Shown here one piece after another: positions 24,714 to 35,535 of a stretch of 64,000 nt of DNA. Made by a program: the position numbers and the translations under genes. This DNA is from Punica granatum. Its lineage: Eukaryota > Streptophyta > Magnoliopsida > Myrtales > Lythraceae. The notes beneath the pieces are model-generated. The model saw only the letters and a list, made by a program, of their open reading frames with translations, ran no database searches and was not told the origin of the DNA. The first letter of the stretch is position 1. Every line of letters starts with the position of its first letter. The DNA lies in contig NC_045130.1 of NCBI RefSeq assembly GCF_007655135.1, forward strand, positions 36,390,605-36,454,604, in the 5' to 3' direction.

Positions 24714-25059
24714 CTATATAATCACGCAACAATCACAAGCACAATCAACTACAATCACGCCATCTCATATCATATACCCACACCAAATTCTTATTCCCAA
24801 ATTATCGCAATCTCTGCATACACAACCACAATCCCAATCATATTGAATCACATTATCATCATATACTTCATACACAATCCACATATTCAATCACACTGCA
24901 TATCCCAAGTCCAGGTGGAACATAAAATGCCATATTTCTCATATCCTTTCACACAACATAGCAATGCCAATTCCTTAATCTAACTACCACTATATTCATC
25001 TTAAATAATTTATATAATTATAACACTTGATTTCACCAGGGAATAGAGTATTCACATAG

Positions 25060-25090
<31 letters not shown>

Positions 25091-26509
25091 CATTTCACAA
25101 TGGAATAAAGTACTCACAGTGCTCCGAAAATTTTATTCAATGAGAAGAGTCTCGGGTTGTATAGACTCGATCTCCTTAGCTCCTATCAAATATAATAGCA
25201 TTAGAAAATTAAATTATAAGTATACATAACATATAATCATATATTAGATTCAATTTGCTCATAACCTCCTTATCATGAAACCAACTCGAGATTTTAACTT
25301 AATAGAATATCTTCAAAGCAATCAAGCTGTAGCAACAAAAGAAAATCCGATATCTCCACAAGGCTCAAGAGCATCAGCAGTTCCACCTCAATTAAACATC
25401 AATACCCCAACTCGAAAGACCCGTTCCACCAATTTCATATCAAGAATAAGATAATCGATGAAAAAAAACTTGTATAAGCAAAATCAACAACTTAACCAGC
25501 ATGCCTTTAATCTAATCAAGTGCCAGTTAAACTCATTAGAACAATCTCCTATTTTTCTTCCACTTCCAAAGTCATTTAATATACTTGGGCTTGCTATAAT
25601 CACAACTCCTCATCTTTCTGTCAAATGAATAGACAAGCTTGATTTATCTATTAATTGTCTTTTAACGCAAAGGTTCTATGAGCACTATTTGGCCTTAATG
25701 AACATTACAATGACCTTAACATGAAATTAAACCTCAAATTAAGGGAAAGAAAAAAAATTCTGATTTCTGCATACACACCCTGGGCAAATCTTAGAAAGCA
25801 GATAATGACTTAGAAACCAATGGTCAAATGGGAAAATGTCAGAAGCTGAACTCACAATCAAACCTTCTTCTTATTTAGATGTAAATACATATATTGCAGC
25901 TACAGGACCACAATCTATTTGGCAATTGATAGAGAAATCCCTTAAGCCATGCAGATATATTTGGGAAATAACAAAATCAAAATATCTCGTAAAAGTACAT
26001 GATCGGGAAAAGAAAAGGACGGAAAGAGTTATGTATATTTGAAAATAAGGAAAACTCAACTCATTTGAAGACTAACTTTTATAAGATAGATCTGAGACAC
26101 TTAAAGTCAACCCAATCGGCAAAAATTTCAAGAGCCCAGGAACGACAATACATTACATATTGCACGATATCACTTAATTTGAATATGTATCTTTTCTTTC
26201 CCACAAGCCCCACTTTTTTTCAATACCAAGACATGATTGCATAAGAGAGAAATATTTATTAGTGTGTTAACTGAAAGAATCACCGAAACTTGATGATTTG
26301 AGATGCTCTTGTGTTTTGAATGTATTAGGAAACATTACAGTAATTTAAGGATTATTATGAACCTATGCTCTTGCGCTGAACCGCTGACATCCCATTGTTC
26401 CCGTTTCAGCTATCCTAACCGACAAAACAAAAAGAAAAATTCACACTACATACCTGAAATTGGTCGACAATCGAACTAGAGAGCAGAGTCGAGCTCTTCT
26501 TACAATCTC

Positions 26510-26511
26510 GA

Positions 26512-26550
<39 letters not shown>
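26510..26550. repeat. CT microsatellite
   Basis: An almost pure CT run within the nested LTR, followed by GTCTTTGCTCTG. It lies in the 3' part of the element where LTR promoters often sit, but no TATA box can be assigned. Confidence 0.85.
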
Positions 26551-26554
<4 letters not shown>

Positions 26555-26857
26555 TTGCTCTGTTCTCTGATTTTTTTCTCTACGGAAATAGAGCAAGGGA
26601 AAGGAAGCAGACAGAAACAAATTAAATGGAAGAAAAAAGAATGGCGGTGGCAAGATAATTCCCACACGTGGAGCACATGCCACCCTAAATTTAATTAATT
26701 ATTTATTTATTTATATATGTATACTTCAGCCACAAAAATATATAATATAATATATATAACATACATGTATACTACCACACTGTGTATATGTATATGTATA
26801 TATATGTATATATATATATATATATGCAGGTTTGGTAAGGACAGGTCTCACACACTG

Positions 26858-29800
26858 TTCTCGGTAAGGTGTATCGTTTTGTTATCGACGCTGGCAGCTG
26901 CGAGAATATTGTCTCTGTGGAGGTAGTGAAGAAATTGGGCCTCAAGACAGAGAAACATCATAAGCCTTATAAACTGGCTTGGTTGAAAAAGGGTGGCGAG
27001 GTTAATGTGTCAGAACATGCATTGGTTTCTTTTTCCATTGGCTTGAAATACAAAGATGATGTGTGGTGTGATGTGGTGGCAAATGGATGCATGTTATTTA
27101 CTGTTGGGTAGGCCGTGGCAGTATGACCGTCGAGTGATTTATGAGGGGCAGACTAACTCATACAGTTTTATGTTTGAAAATGTGAAGATTGTGTTAGTGC
27201 CCAGCAGAGAGACGGAGAAACCAACCTCTATGGGTGGAGAAACGAAGCTTTTGTAATTGGCGAGGTTCGAAGAAGAGGTGGATGAATCGCAGTTAATTTA
27301 TGTGCTAATTGGAAAAGAAGTGGCCGGTGAGGCGTCAATTCCAATTGGAGCCGCACCTGTAGTGGCTGAGTATGTGGATGTCTTTCCTGATGAGCTTCCC
27401 GATGGTTTGCCACCCTTGCAGGATATTCAGCACCAAATTGACTTGGAGCCAGAAGCGACACTGCCAAATAGACCCCACTACAGGATGAGTCCTGGGGAAC
27501 ATGAGGAGTTGCGGAGGCAGGTTGAAGAGTTGTTGGCCAGGGGACATATCCGTGAAAGCTCGAGTCCCTGTGCAATTCCAGCCTTACTTACACCCAAGAA
27601 GGATGGCTCGTGGCGGATGTGTGTGGATAGTCGAGCCATTAATAGAATTACGGTGCGATACAAATTTCCAATTCCTCGATTGGATGATTTGCTTGATCAG
27701 GTCAGCGGTGCAACAGTGTTTACGAAGCTGAATTTGAAGAGTGGATACCATCAGATTCGCATAAGGCCCAGCGACGAGTGGAAAACAACTTTCAAAACAC
27801 GCGAGAGATTGTATGAGTGGATGGTGATGCCTTTTGGGCTGTCTAACGCACCGAGCACCTTTATGCGTGTGATGAATCAGGCCTTACGACCATTCATTGG
27901 CAAGTGCGTTGTTGTTTATTTCGATAATATTCTAATTTATAGTGCTAACCAAACAGAGCATCTACAGCACTTGCGGGTAGTTTTGTGTGTGCTTCGCAGG
28001 GAGAAATTCTATGCTGCCGTGAAGAAGTGTGTATTCATGGCATCGAAGGTTTTATTCCTTGGGTATGTGGTCTCCGGGGAAGGACTGAAGGTAGATGAGT
28101 CCAAGATCGAAGTGGTGAGGCAATGGCCGTAACCGAGGACACTTACTGAAGTTCGCAGCTTCCATGGACTTGCGTCCTTTTATAGGCGTTTCATCCTTCA
28201 CTTCAGTACAATTATGGCGCCTTTAACAGATTGCATGAAGAGTGGAAAGTTTGCGTGGACGGAATAAGCGGAGAAGGTATTTCAGCTTATTAAGATGCGT
28301 TTTACGACTGCCCCAATATTAGTCTTGCTTGATTTTGTTCAGCCCTTTGAGTTACATTGTGATGCTTCTAAAGTGGGCATTGGTGCAGTTTTGAGCCAGA
28401 ACAACATGCTTGTTGCATATTTCATTGAAAAGCTGTCTGGGGCTAAGTTAAAGTACAACACCTATGATGTGGAGTTCTATGCGGTGGTACAAGCAGTCAA
28501 ACATTAGCGGTATTATTTGTTTCATCGGGAGTTCGTGCTTTATACTGATCATGAGGCATTAAAACACCTTCATCGCCAAGATAAGGTGTCCCCACGACAT
28601 GCCTCGTGGATTGCTTATTTGTAACGTTTTACCTTCGTGGCGAAACACAAGTTAGGGGTGACGAATCGGGTGGCAGATGCATTGAGCCGCAGGAACAATC
28701 TATTGGTTAATCTGCGTATTGAGGTACCTGGCTTTGACTGTCTTTGTGATTTGCTTGAGACTGATCCATATTTCTCTAATGTTTTGGGGAAAGTTCGTGC
28801 TGGGGAGAAGTCAGAATTTTTGCTGCATGATGGGTTTTTGTTCAAGGGCAACCGGTTATGTATTCCAGATTGCAGCCTCCGTTTGCAAATTATTAAAGAG
28901 TTGCATGGAGAAGGGCATGTTGGGCGAGATTGGACGTTACAGCTAGTGCAAGGCTCGTATTTTTGGCCGACCATTCGCAAGGAGGTGGAAAAGTACGTGC
29001 AGAGGTGTCGGGTCTGCAACGTGTCCAAAGGGACAGCTACCAATGCCGAGTTATATATGCCATTACCGGTTCCATCGCGACCTTGGGAGGATGTCAGCAT
29101 AGATTTTGTGCTGGGTCTACCGCGAACACAGCGTGGTAATGATTCCATCTATGTCGTTGTTGATCGATTATCTAAGATGGTGCATTTTATTTCTCGTAAG
29201 AAGACGACAGATGCTATTCGAGTGGCTCAGCTATACTTTCGTGAGGTGTATCGCCTTCATGGATTACCAAAGTCCATTGTTTTTTATTGGGATACCAGAT
29301 TCCTTAGCCACTTTTGGAGTAGTTTATAGAAGATGATGGATACACAGCTGCAATTCAGCAGTGCGTATCATCCCCAAACCGATGGGCAAACTGAGGTCGT
29401 GAATCGATCGTTGGGTAACTTGCTGCGAAGTCTGGTGAGGGAGCATGTGAAGAGTTGGGATCTCAAGTTGTGCCAAGCTGAGTTTGCCCATAATCATGTA
29501 GTCAATCGTAGCACGGATTTTAGCCCTTTCCAGGTTGTGTATGCTGCTGTTCCTGAGGGTCCTCTGGGTTTAATTCCTTTACCTAACAGATCTAAAGTTC
29601 ATGGTAAGGCAGCAGATTTTGTGGATAGCTTGCGAGAGATTCATCAAGCAGTGTTTGAACATTTGACGGCGGCTAATGCCAAGTATAAGCAAGCTGCGGA
29701 TAAGAAGCGTTGTTCGGTAGAATTTGCAGTGGGTGATTATGTGTGGGCAATTCTTACTAAGGATCGATATCCAGCTGGGGAGTACAACAAGCTTTCAGCA

Positions 29801-30028
29801 AGGAAGATTGGGCCGGTAGAGGTTATAGAGAAGATCAATTCGAATGCATATCGGCTTAAGCTTCCTAGCCACATTCGTACTGCTGATGTGTTTAATGTGA
29901 AGCACCTGATTCCTTACACGGGTGACAGCTCGGACGAGGACAATTCGAGGGCGAATTCTCTCCTCCCAGGGGAGAATGATGTGGTAGAAGAGGCGGCAAG
30001 TCGGTACCTGGAGAAAAATAGGTTCTGA
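26858..30028 (+). pseudogene. pol region (protease, RT, RNase H, integrase), decayed
   Basis: Protease (FVIDAGSCENIVS) is followed by reverse transcriptase ([29 protein letters not shown]), RNase H (ELHCDASKVGIGAVL), zinc-binding and core integrase (CRVCNVSKG, SIDFVLGLPRTQRG, YHPQTDGQTEVVNRS) and a GPY/F-like tail (KIGPVEVIEKINSNAYRL). Breaks: +1 shift near 27078; stops at 27254, 28130, about 28270, 28505, 28621 and 29327. The RT active-site positions read LNLKSGY and YFDN where Asp is expected, and the second integrase Asp position reads Tyr (VFYWDT). The frame ends 17 codons inside the 3' LTR. Enzymatically dead. Confidence 0.9.
29968..29976 (+). other. Polypurine tract
   Basis: AGGGGAGAA lies immediately before the 3' LTR TGATG and is the expected plus-strand primer of the element. 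It overlaps the coding frame (PGEN). Confidence 0.7.
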
Positions 30029-30594
30029 CGACCCTATTTCGAAGGAAACGGCCTCCGGAGCAAAACTTACCGCTTTGCCGTGATTTTTCGATATTTAAGG
30101 CTAATTTCATCGTTTAGAGTCTCAAACAGGTAATTTATGTTATTTAGGACATTTTTACAATTTTAGGAAAGTTTATGTTTTTTGTGCAATTTAAGGCTCC
30201 ATTTGGGAACGGAGTTTAATTTTAGAATCATGATTTTGATTTTAACTCTACCCACTACATAACAAAAACACACGTTTCTCAAGTCAAATTTATAATACAA
30301 TCTCATTTATCCTTTTCCAGAATCAAAATCAAAATCAAAATCAAACTCTGTTTCCAAACGCACCCTAAGCGTTTTTAAGACCTATTTAAGCTTTGTACAA
30401 CCCTAGGGTTGGGGGGTTGAATTTCAGATTTATCAATAAAGTTGTGGAGCTACCGTGCTCTTTCTTCCAATCTCAGATTTGTTTTCAAGTTTGATGCCTA
30501 TTCCTGGTATTCGTAGAATCGACAGATGATAGAAGGTTGTTGTCTGGTATTCGTGCGAAAATCAATAGATCGCAATTTAGGTTCCGCTGCGTCA
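29977..30594 (+). repeat. 3' LTR of the CRM-like element, with a MITE inside
   Basis: 618 bp, equal to the 444-bp 5' LTR plus a 171-bp MITE and its 3-bp duplication. It begins TGATGTGGTAG within the last codons of pol and ends CCGCTGCGTCA, followed by target duplication CCTGG and the continuing SRK exon. Confidence 0.92.
30195..30365. repeat. MITE, GTTTGG-terminal family, copy 3, in the 3' LTR
   Basis: 171 bp with ends GGCTCCATTTGG and CCAAACGCACCC, flanked by TAA at 30192-30194 and 30366-30368. The 5' LTR has the uninterrupted site (CAATTTAAGCG). Ends and TAA target fit the PIF/Harbinger (Tourist-like) superfamily. Nearly the same sequence, same orientation, occurs at 52227. Confidence 0.9.
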
Positions 30595-32039
30595 CCTGGC
30601 TTACGGTCAGTTTTGATGGGAAGATACAGTACTTCACCTGGAACAGTGGAACGAAGTATTGGAGCTTGTCCTGGTTCGAGCCAAGAGACCGATGCCATGA
30701 GTTCAATTTTTGTGGAAATTCTGGTATCTGCAACAGTGGTAAGGTTCTCATGTTCCGGTGTTGACCAGGGTTCAGGCCTCAAGATGGTGATATTTCCCTG
30801 GGCTGCAAGATAATTTCACCCTTATGCGGCAAAGACACAAACTCAACTGCTTTTCAGAGCTTAAAGTTGATCAAAGTTGGAAGACCAAGTGTCAGAAGTG
30901 AGGTCACCGATCCAACAGAATGCAAGGACAAATGTCTCCCCAACTGCGAATGTCGTGCCTACTCGTACACTTACAACGAATCTGTGGCGACAGACAAATG
31001 CTGGCTCTGGTTGCAGGATCTCAACAATATTCAGGAGGACACGGAGAATGGCCGTGATGTCTATGTTCGAGTAGAACATTTAAGCTTCTACTATAGGTTA
31101 TCCTCAACTCAATTCACCTGCTGCAGGTTCCTTGCATAAGGGGAGACCCCGCTATATAATTTATCTGTCTTGGTTATTGCTGTTGGTGCTCTTCTGTTCA
31201 TGTGGAGGAAGTCAGTGAGCAAACGAGGTATCACGATATTTTTCGCTTACTGTTTGCTAATCAGCAACATGCAATGACTTTGATCATAGTTTGTTCTATA
31301 TATCAGCAACAAGAAAAGACATTCTGAAGGATCTGGCATTTCATTTGTACGACAGCGCTCGGCGAATCCAAGAGTGGATGAATTCAGGCGAGTACACGAA
31401 TGACAATAAGGAAGGCATGAAAAATCCATTTCTCGACATGGAGGTTATATTAGAAGCAACAAACTACTTCTCTGATGAAAACAAGCTCGGGCAGGGAGGG
31501 TTTGGCCCCGTTTACAAGGCAACGATTCACTTCTGAACTCTCTTAACTGTTTTCAATGCTAAAGTAGCAAAACCAATTGGTAAAATGTCCATAAAGTTCT
31601 GTTTCTAGGTCAGTTTCCAGGAGGGCAAGAAATTGCAGTGAAGAGGCTGTCAAGTGATACAATACATATACATATATATGTATATATTAAATGCAAGATA
31701 ATGATACAATACATATACATACATACATATATATATATATACGTGCTATATGGTCATTTTATGATATACTCAAGGTCAGCAGCAGTGGTATATGTGATGA
31801 CTTTTCTCTTCCTTAGTAAGAGGGTGGTGTCTTATGACTTAGATAAATATAATACAATAAGGTGACATTTAGTGAGCGTCCATGAACTGGATGTCTGTAG
31901 TTCGATTTTTTTTACTGACATGGACAAGACAATAAAAGTTAAATTAAAAAGAAAGTCAGATTCTTTACTATATATATATAAAGCTTGGCCTGTTTTCGGA
32001 GTACGCTAGGAGAGTATGATTTCGATTTTCTATTTTCGT

Positions 32040-34420
32040 AACTAGAATTCATTTTTGTTTTTTTTTTGGTTATATTTTTAATAAATTGATTTTACTTATA
32101 ATATATTCTATTCGACTTTCGATAAATAAACGAACGAAAATAATAAGTGCATTCACATTACTATTTCGTTTTATTAGGCAAATAGATTTCTCAATGATGA
32201 AGTAAATAATAATATTATATAATAATACAATAATAAATACGTTGTTTAACGATAAAGTAAATAACAAAATTATAAAATAATATTTTAATATATACGTTCG
32301 CTTAATGATGAAGTAAATAATATATTAATATGTAATAAGAGTATGATTCGAATTCTGTACTCTCGCGAATGTTATTCGTTTTCGTTTATTTTTTATTATA
32401 TTTTCAATAAATTGATTTGACTTATAATATATTCTATTCAATTTTTGATGAATAAATGAACGAAAACACTAAATGCGTTCACATTGCTATTTCATTTTAT
32501 TAGGCAAATAGATTTATTAAAGATAAAATGAATAATAATATTATAAAATGTATAATTACAAATACGTTGCTTAACAACGAAGTAAATAATAATATTATAA
32601 AATAATATATTAATAGATATATTTACTTAACGATGAAGTAAATAATATATTAATATGTATATTTATTTTGCTATGAGTTTTACAACAAATTGATCTTCAT
32701 TAAATTTGTCGTAAAATTGATTAGTAGCATACTCGATCAAGAGAGTGATTTTCTCATATCCTACGGATCTCATTCTACCCCTCCAGGGCAAGTGTTTGGA
32801 TCTATTATGACATAATATTTTAGGGTTTTGGGTAGTATGAGTACTACGGATTCTATACTACCTATACTTTCATTTTTTTTCTTTTTATATATTTCACTGG
32901 ATAAAATAGTAAACTTTAACTGATTTTGTTACATTTACTTAATTGAAAGTTAAGTAATGTATAAATTTCAAATTATTTTACACAACTGTGTTTTGTTTTT
33001 GCTACTTACCAAGCTCATATTAACTCTGATATTATTCAAAGAGAAGGATTACCAGCTTCATTAATTAAGCTATTTCGTGAGATATCGGGGAGAGTACGAT
33101 TTGAATTTTCTATTCACATGAATAAACAAATGAAATAAATAAATGCATTCAATTAGACTACAATTACATTTTCGTTTATTTTATAGTATATTTTAATAAA
33201 TTTATATTACTTTTAATAAATTTATATTACTTATAATATATTATATTAACCTTTCGATGAATAATGAAAAGAAGAAATAAATGCGATCACATTGCTATTT
33301 CGTTTTATTATGCAAATTATAATTTTTCATTGGGTTAGTAACCAAAAAAAATATAAAATTTTCACATTTTAACAATTTTAGCACGAACTTTTTTCCTTAA
33401 CTTGAAAAATGTACAAACTTTTGATTTGATAACAATTCTAGCACAACGTCAAATTTTTAGTTAATCTGGACAGAATCGAGGTCATAGAGGGTGCCGCGAC
33501 CTAAATCAGGGAGGGTGCTGGTGACCCCAATTTGGGGAGTGATGGCCGGGGTCGTGGTTCCATTCGCCGAAATTGGGAGAATCTCCAATTTGAGGGTTCT
33601 TCTGATTCCGAGGGTGGGGGCCTTGACCGCGGCCACCACCCCTTGATTGAGGTCGCCAGCGTCCTCTCCCTCAGTGGGGGTCGTCAGCGCCCTATGTGGC
33701 CTCAATTCCGTCCAAATTAACGGAAAATTTGACGCTGTGCTAGTGTTGTTATCAAATCGAAAGTTTGTGCATTTTTAAGTTAAGAAAAAAAGTTCGTGCT
33801 AGAATTGTTAAAATGTAGAAAATTTGTGATTTTTTTGGTTATTAACTCCTTTTAATTTTACAATATATAATTAATAATTTTCGCTTAATTTTTATATAAA
33901 AATATATACATTACCTAACGAGGAAGTAAATAATAAAATATAAACTAATATAATAATATATGTGTTTACGTAATTCTGAAATAAATAATATTAATATATA
34001 TGTTCATTTCATCAAATCTTACGGTATAAAATAATATATTCCACTCGGCTTTCGATGAATAAAGAAAGGAAGAAATAAATGCATTTACACTGCTATTTCT
34101 TTTTATTATGCAAATAATTTTTTATTGTAAAATATATAATTAATAATTTTCCCTAAATGTTTTGTATAAAAATATATATGACTAAACGGGGAAGTAAATA
34201 ATAAAATATAAAATATTATATAATAATATATGTGTTTACTTAATTGTGAAGTAAACAATATTAATACACGCGTTCATTTTTCTCAAAATGTTACGTATAA
34301 AATAATAAATTTGAATTAATTTCGTCGTATCTACTTAATTTATAGTTAAGTAATGTATAGATTTTAAATTACAAAGTGGAATAGAATATATAATATTTAA
34401 AATAAATGTATTTACAAAGT
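32040..34420. repeat. Degenerate AT-rich repeat, about four copies
   Basis: A unit containing CTTATAATATATTCTATTC, TTTCGATGAATAAA and CACATTGCTATTTCGTTTT, then AATGATGAAGTAAATAATA, recurs at about 32070, 32400, 33190 and 34020. Copies are diverged and of unequal length; the third is interrupted by the foldback element at 33332. No coding potential. Confidence 0.65.
33332..33849. mobile_element. Foldback element with about 145-bp inverted ends
   Basis: The left arm (GTTAGTAACCAAAAAAAATA, TAGCACGAACTTTTTTCC, GATTTGATAACAATTCTAGC) pairs with the reverse complement of the right arm (GTTAATAACCAAAAAAATCA, TAGCACGAACTTTTTTTC, GATTTGATAACAACACTAGC). Arms of about 145 bp surround about 220 bp of GC-richer sequence. 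The repeat copy at about 34110 shows the approximate empty site. Flanking TTTTCATTG and TTTTAATTT may be a worn 9-bp target duplication, pointing to a non-autonomous Mutator-like element; this class is inferred. Confidence 0.75.
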
Positions 34421-35160
34421 GGACCGTCTTCTATGAATTTGTACTTTAAATTTTATCCGAATTGGATATGTATTTTTTCTTAACAAACTATACCTGTCAA
34501 TATGGATGAAGCTACTATCATGCAACCAATTGTATATTGATATGTGGGCAGCCCAATATTTTCTTAACATGTATAATCTTTATCATTTTACACCTCTATA
34601 TATAGGATTCACAACTACATATGCTTCATTCTTTCATGTTTTATTGTTGATGTTTTTTCTTTATCCATTCTCATTACTATCATTTACTGATAACACAATT
34701 TTCTCTCATAGGCCATGAACAACGGTGTTCCTTCTACAGAGAGATTTATGAAAAAACTCTCCACGAGTTTGGAACAAACTACGATCGTATACAGAAAGAA
34801 AGTCATGAGCTCAAAGAATTATTATGGTATGTCAACATCAAATGAGTAAAGTAAGTATTTCTTTCTTTTTTAAATATAAGATGTAATTACTATTTTAATA
34901 AATATATATCAATTATATGAATTTCTATATAAACTTTGATGATCTGTCATTACTTAATAATAACTAAAAAATATCATTCATATTTATATTTTACGATCTA
35001 TAATTAGCGGGTATTGATGACTGTGCATAGCACTGGCCATCTCCCTTGTATTATATATTACTGAGTATGATCCTTCCCATAAAGCGATTTCCATCCTGAT
35101 AAATTTGCACCCTATAAGATTTGTTGCCCCAAATATTACTTCAAGTCTTTTACCCCTCCT

Positions 35161-35535
35161 TTGCTGGAAAAACACTTACAGGTTAATAACTTCAAGGTAA
35201 ACTGCTACCGAGGAAAATATGTTTCCATTCCTGCTCACAGTAGGATGCAAGCCAATGAAAATATATTTATTAGGAAAATTTGCAACACACACACACACAC
35301 ATGCATCTTAATTGGTCCCAACTATGTTGAGGTTCATGATTTTTTCAAGATAGACTTCTCAGAAGTAAAGCATGATAAAGTAACTCATTTGACTCTTTGT
35401 CATCCGTTTGTCTCAAACAAGCCCACGAACAACATTGTCCCAAGAGGTTGCTTCAATCAATGTCTAGAATTACCACTGGAAGTATGGGGAAGAGTTGAGG
35501 CTTCTACTGCATTATCTGAAACACGTATATGTTGA
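35161..35535 (+). other. Unidentified 124-codon open frame
   Basis: An open frame beginning MLEKHLQVNNFKVNCYRG with a CA microsatellite encoding HTHTHT in the middle. I do not recognise it. It lies in repeat-rich DNA and has no support beyond being open, so it is recorded as a possible relic rather than a gene. Confidence 0.15.

Larger units (their letters stand above)
23534..26852. mobile_element. Nested 3.3-kb TG..CA element, probable solo LTR
   Basis: It begins TGTCACTACCCG and ends GGTCTCACA, flanked by the direct repeat CACTG (23529-23533 and 26853-26857). With one repeat copy removed, the surrounding protease frame continues without a shift. There is no recognisable gag or pol inside and I found no second terminal copy, so a solo LTR of an unrelated long-LTR family is the best reading. 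A non-autonomous element is possible. The interior has a 39-bp tandem array, TA runs, a CT microsatellite and AT-rich DNA. Confidence 0.78.
21783..30594 (+). mobile_element. Ty3/gypsy LTR retrotransposon, CRM-like, decayed
   Basis: An 8.8-kb element flanked by the 5-bp target duplication CCTGG (21778-21782 and 30595-30599) inside the lectin exon of the SRK pseudogene. LTRs begin TGATG and end GTCA. Order: 5' LTR, PBS, gag with zinc knuckle, protease, reverse transcriptase, RNase H, integrase, 3' LTR, which is Ty3/gypsy order. TGATG ends, a pol frame that runs a short way into the 3' LTR, and no visible chromodomain fit the CRM clade as I know it; clade assignment is inference. By eye the LTRs differ at about 32 of 444 aligned sites, mostly transitions, so insertion is not recent. 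It carries two nested insertions and many stops, so it is immobile. Confidence 0.93.

Noticed and set aside
29700..30028. Chromodomain at the end of the integrase
   Set aside because: After the GPY/F-like tail only a Ser/Asp/Asn-rich stretch and the LTR-encoded end remain, with no aromatic cage pattern.
31638..31865. Open frame joining the SRK kinase start to a TA-rich tail
   Set aside because: It is the broken edge of the pseudogene running into CATA/TA repeats.
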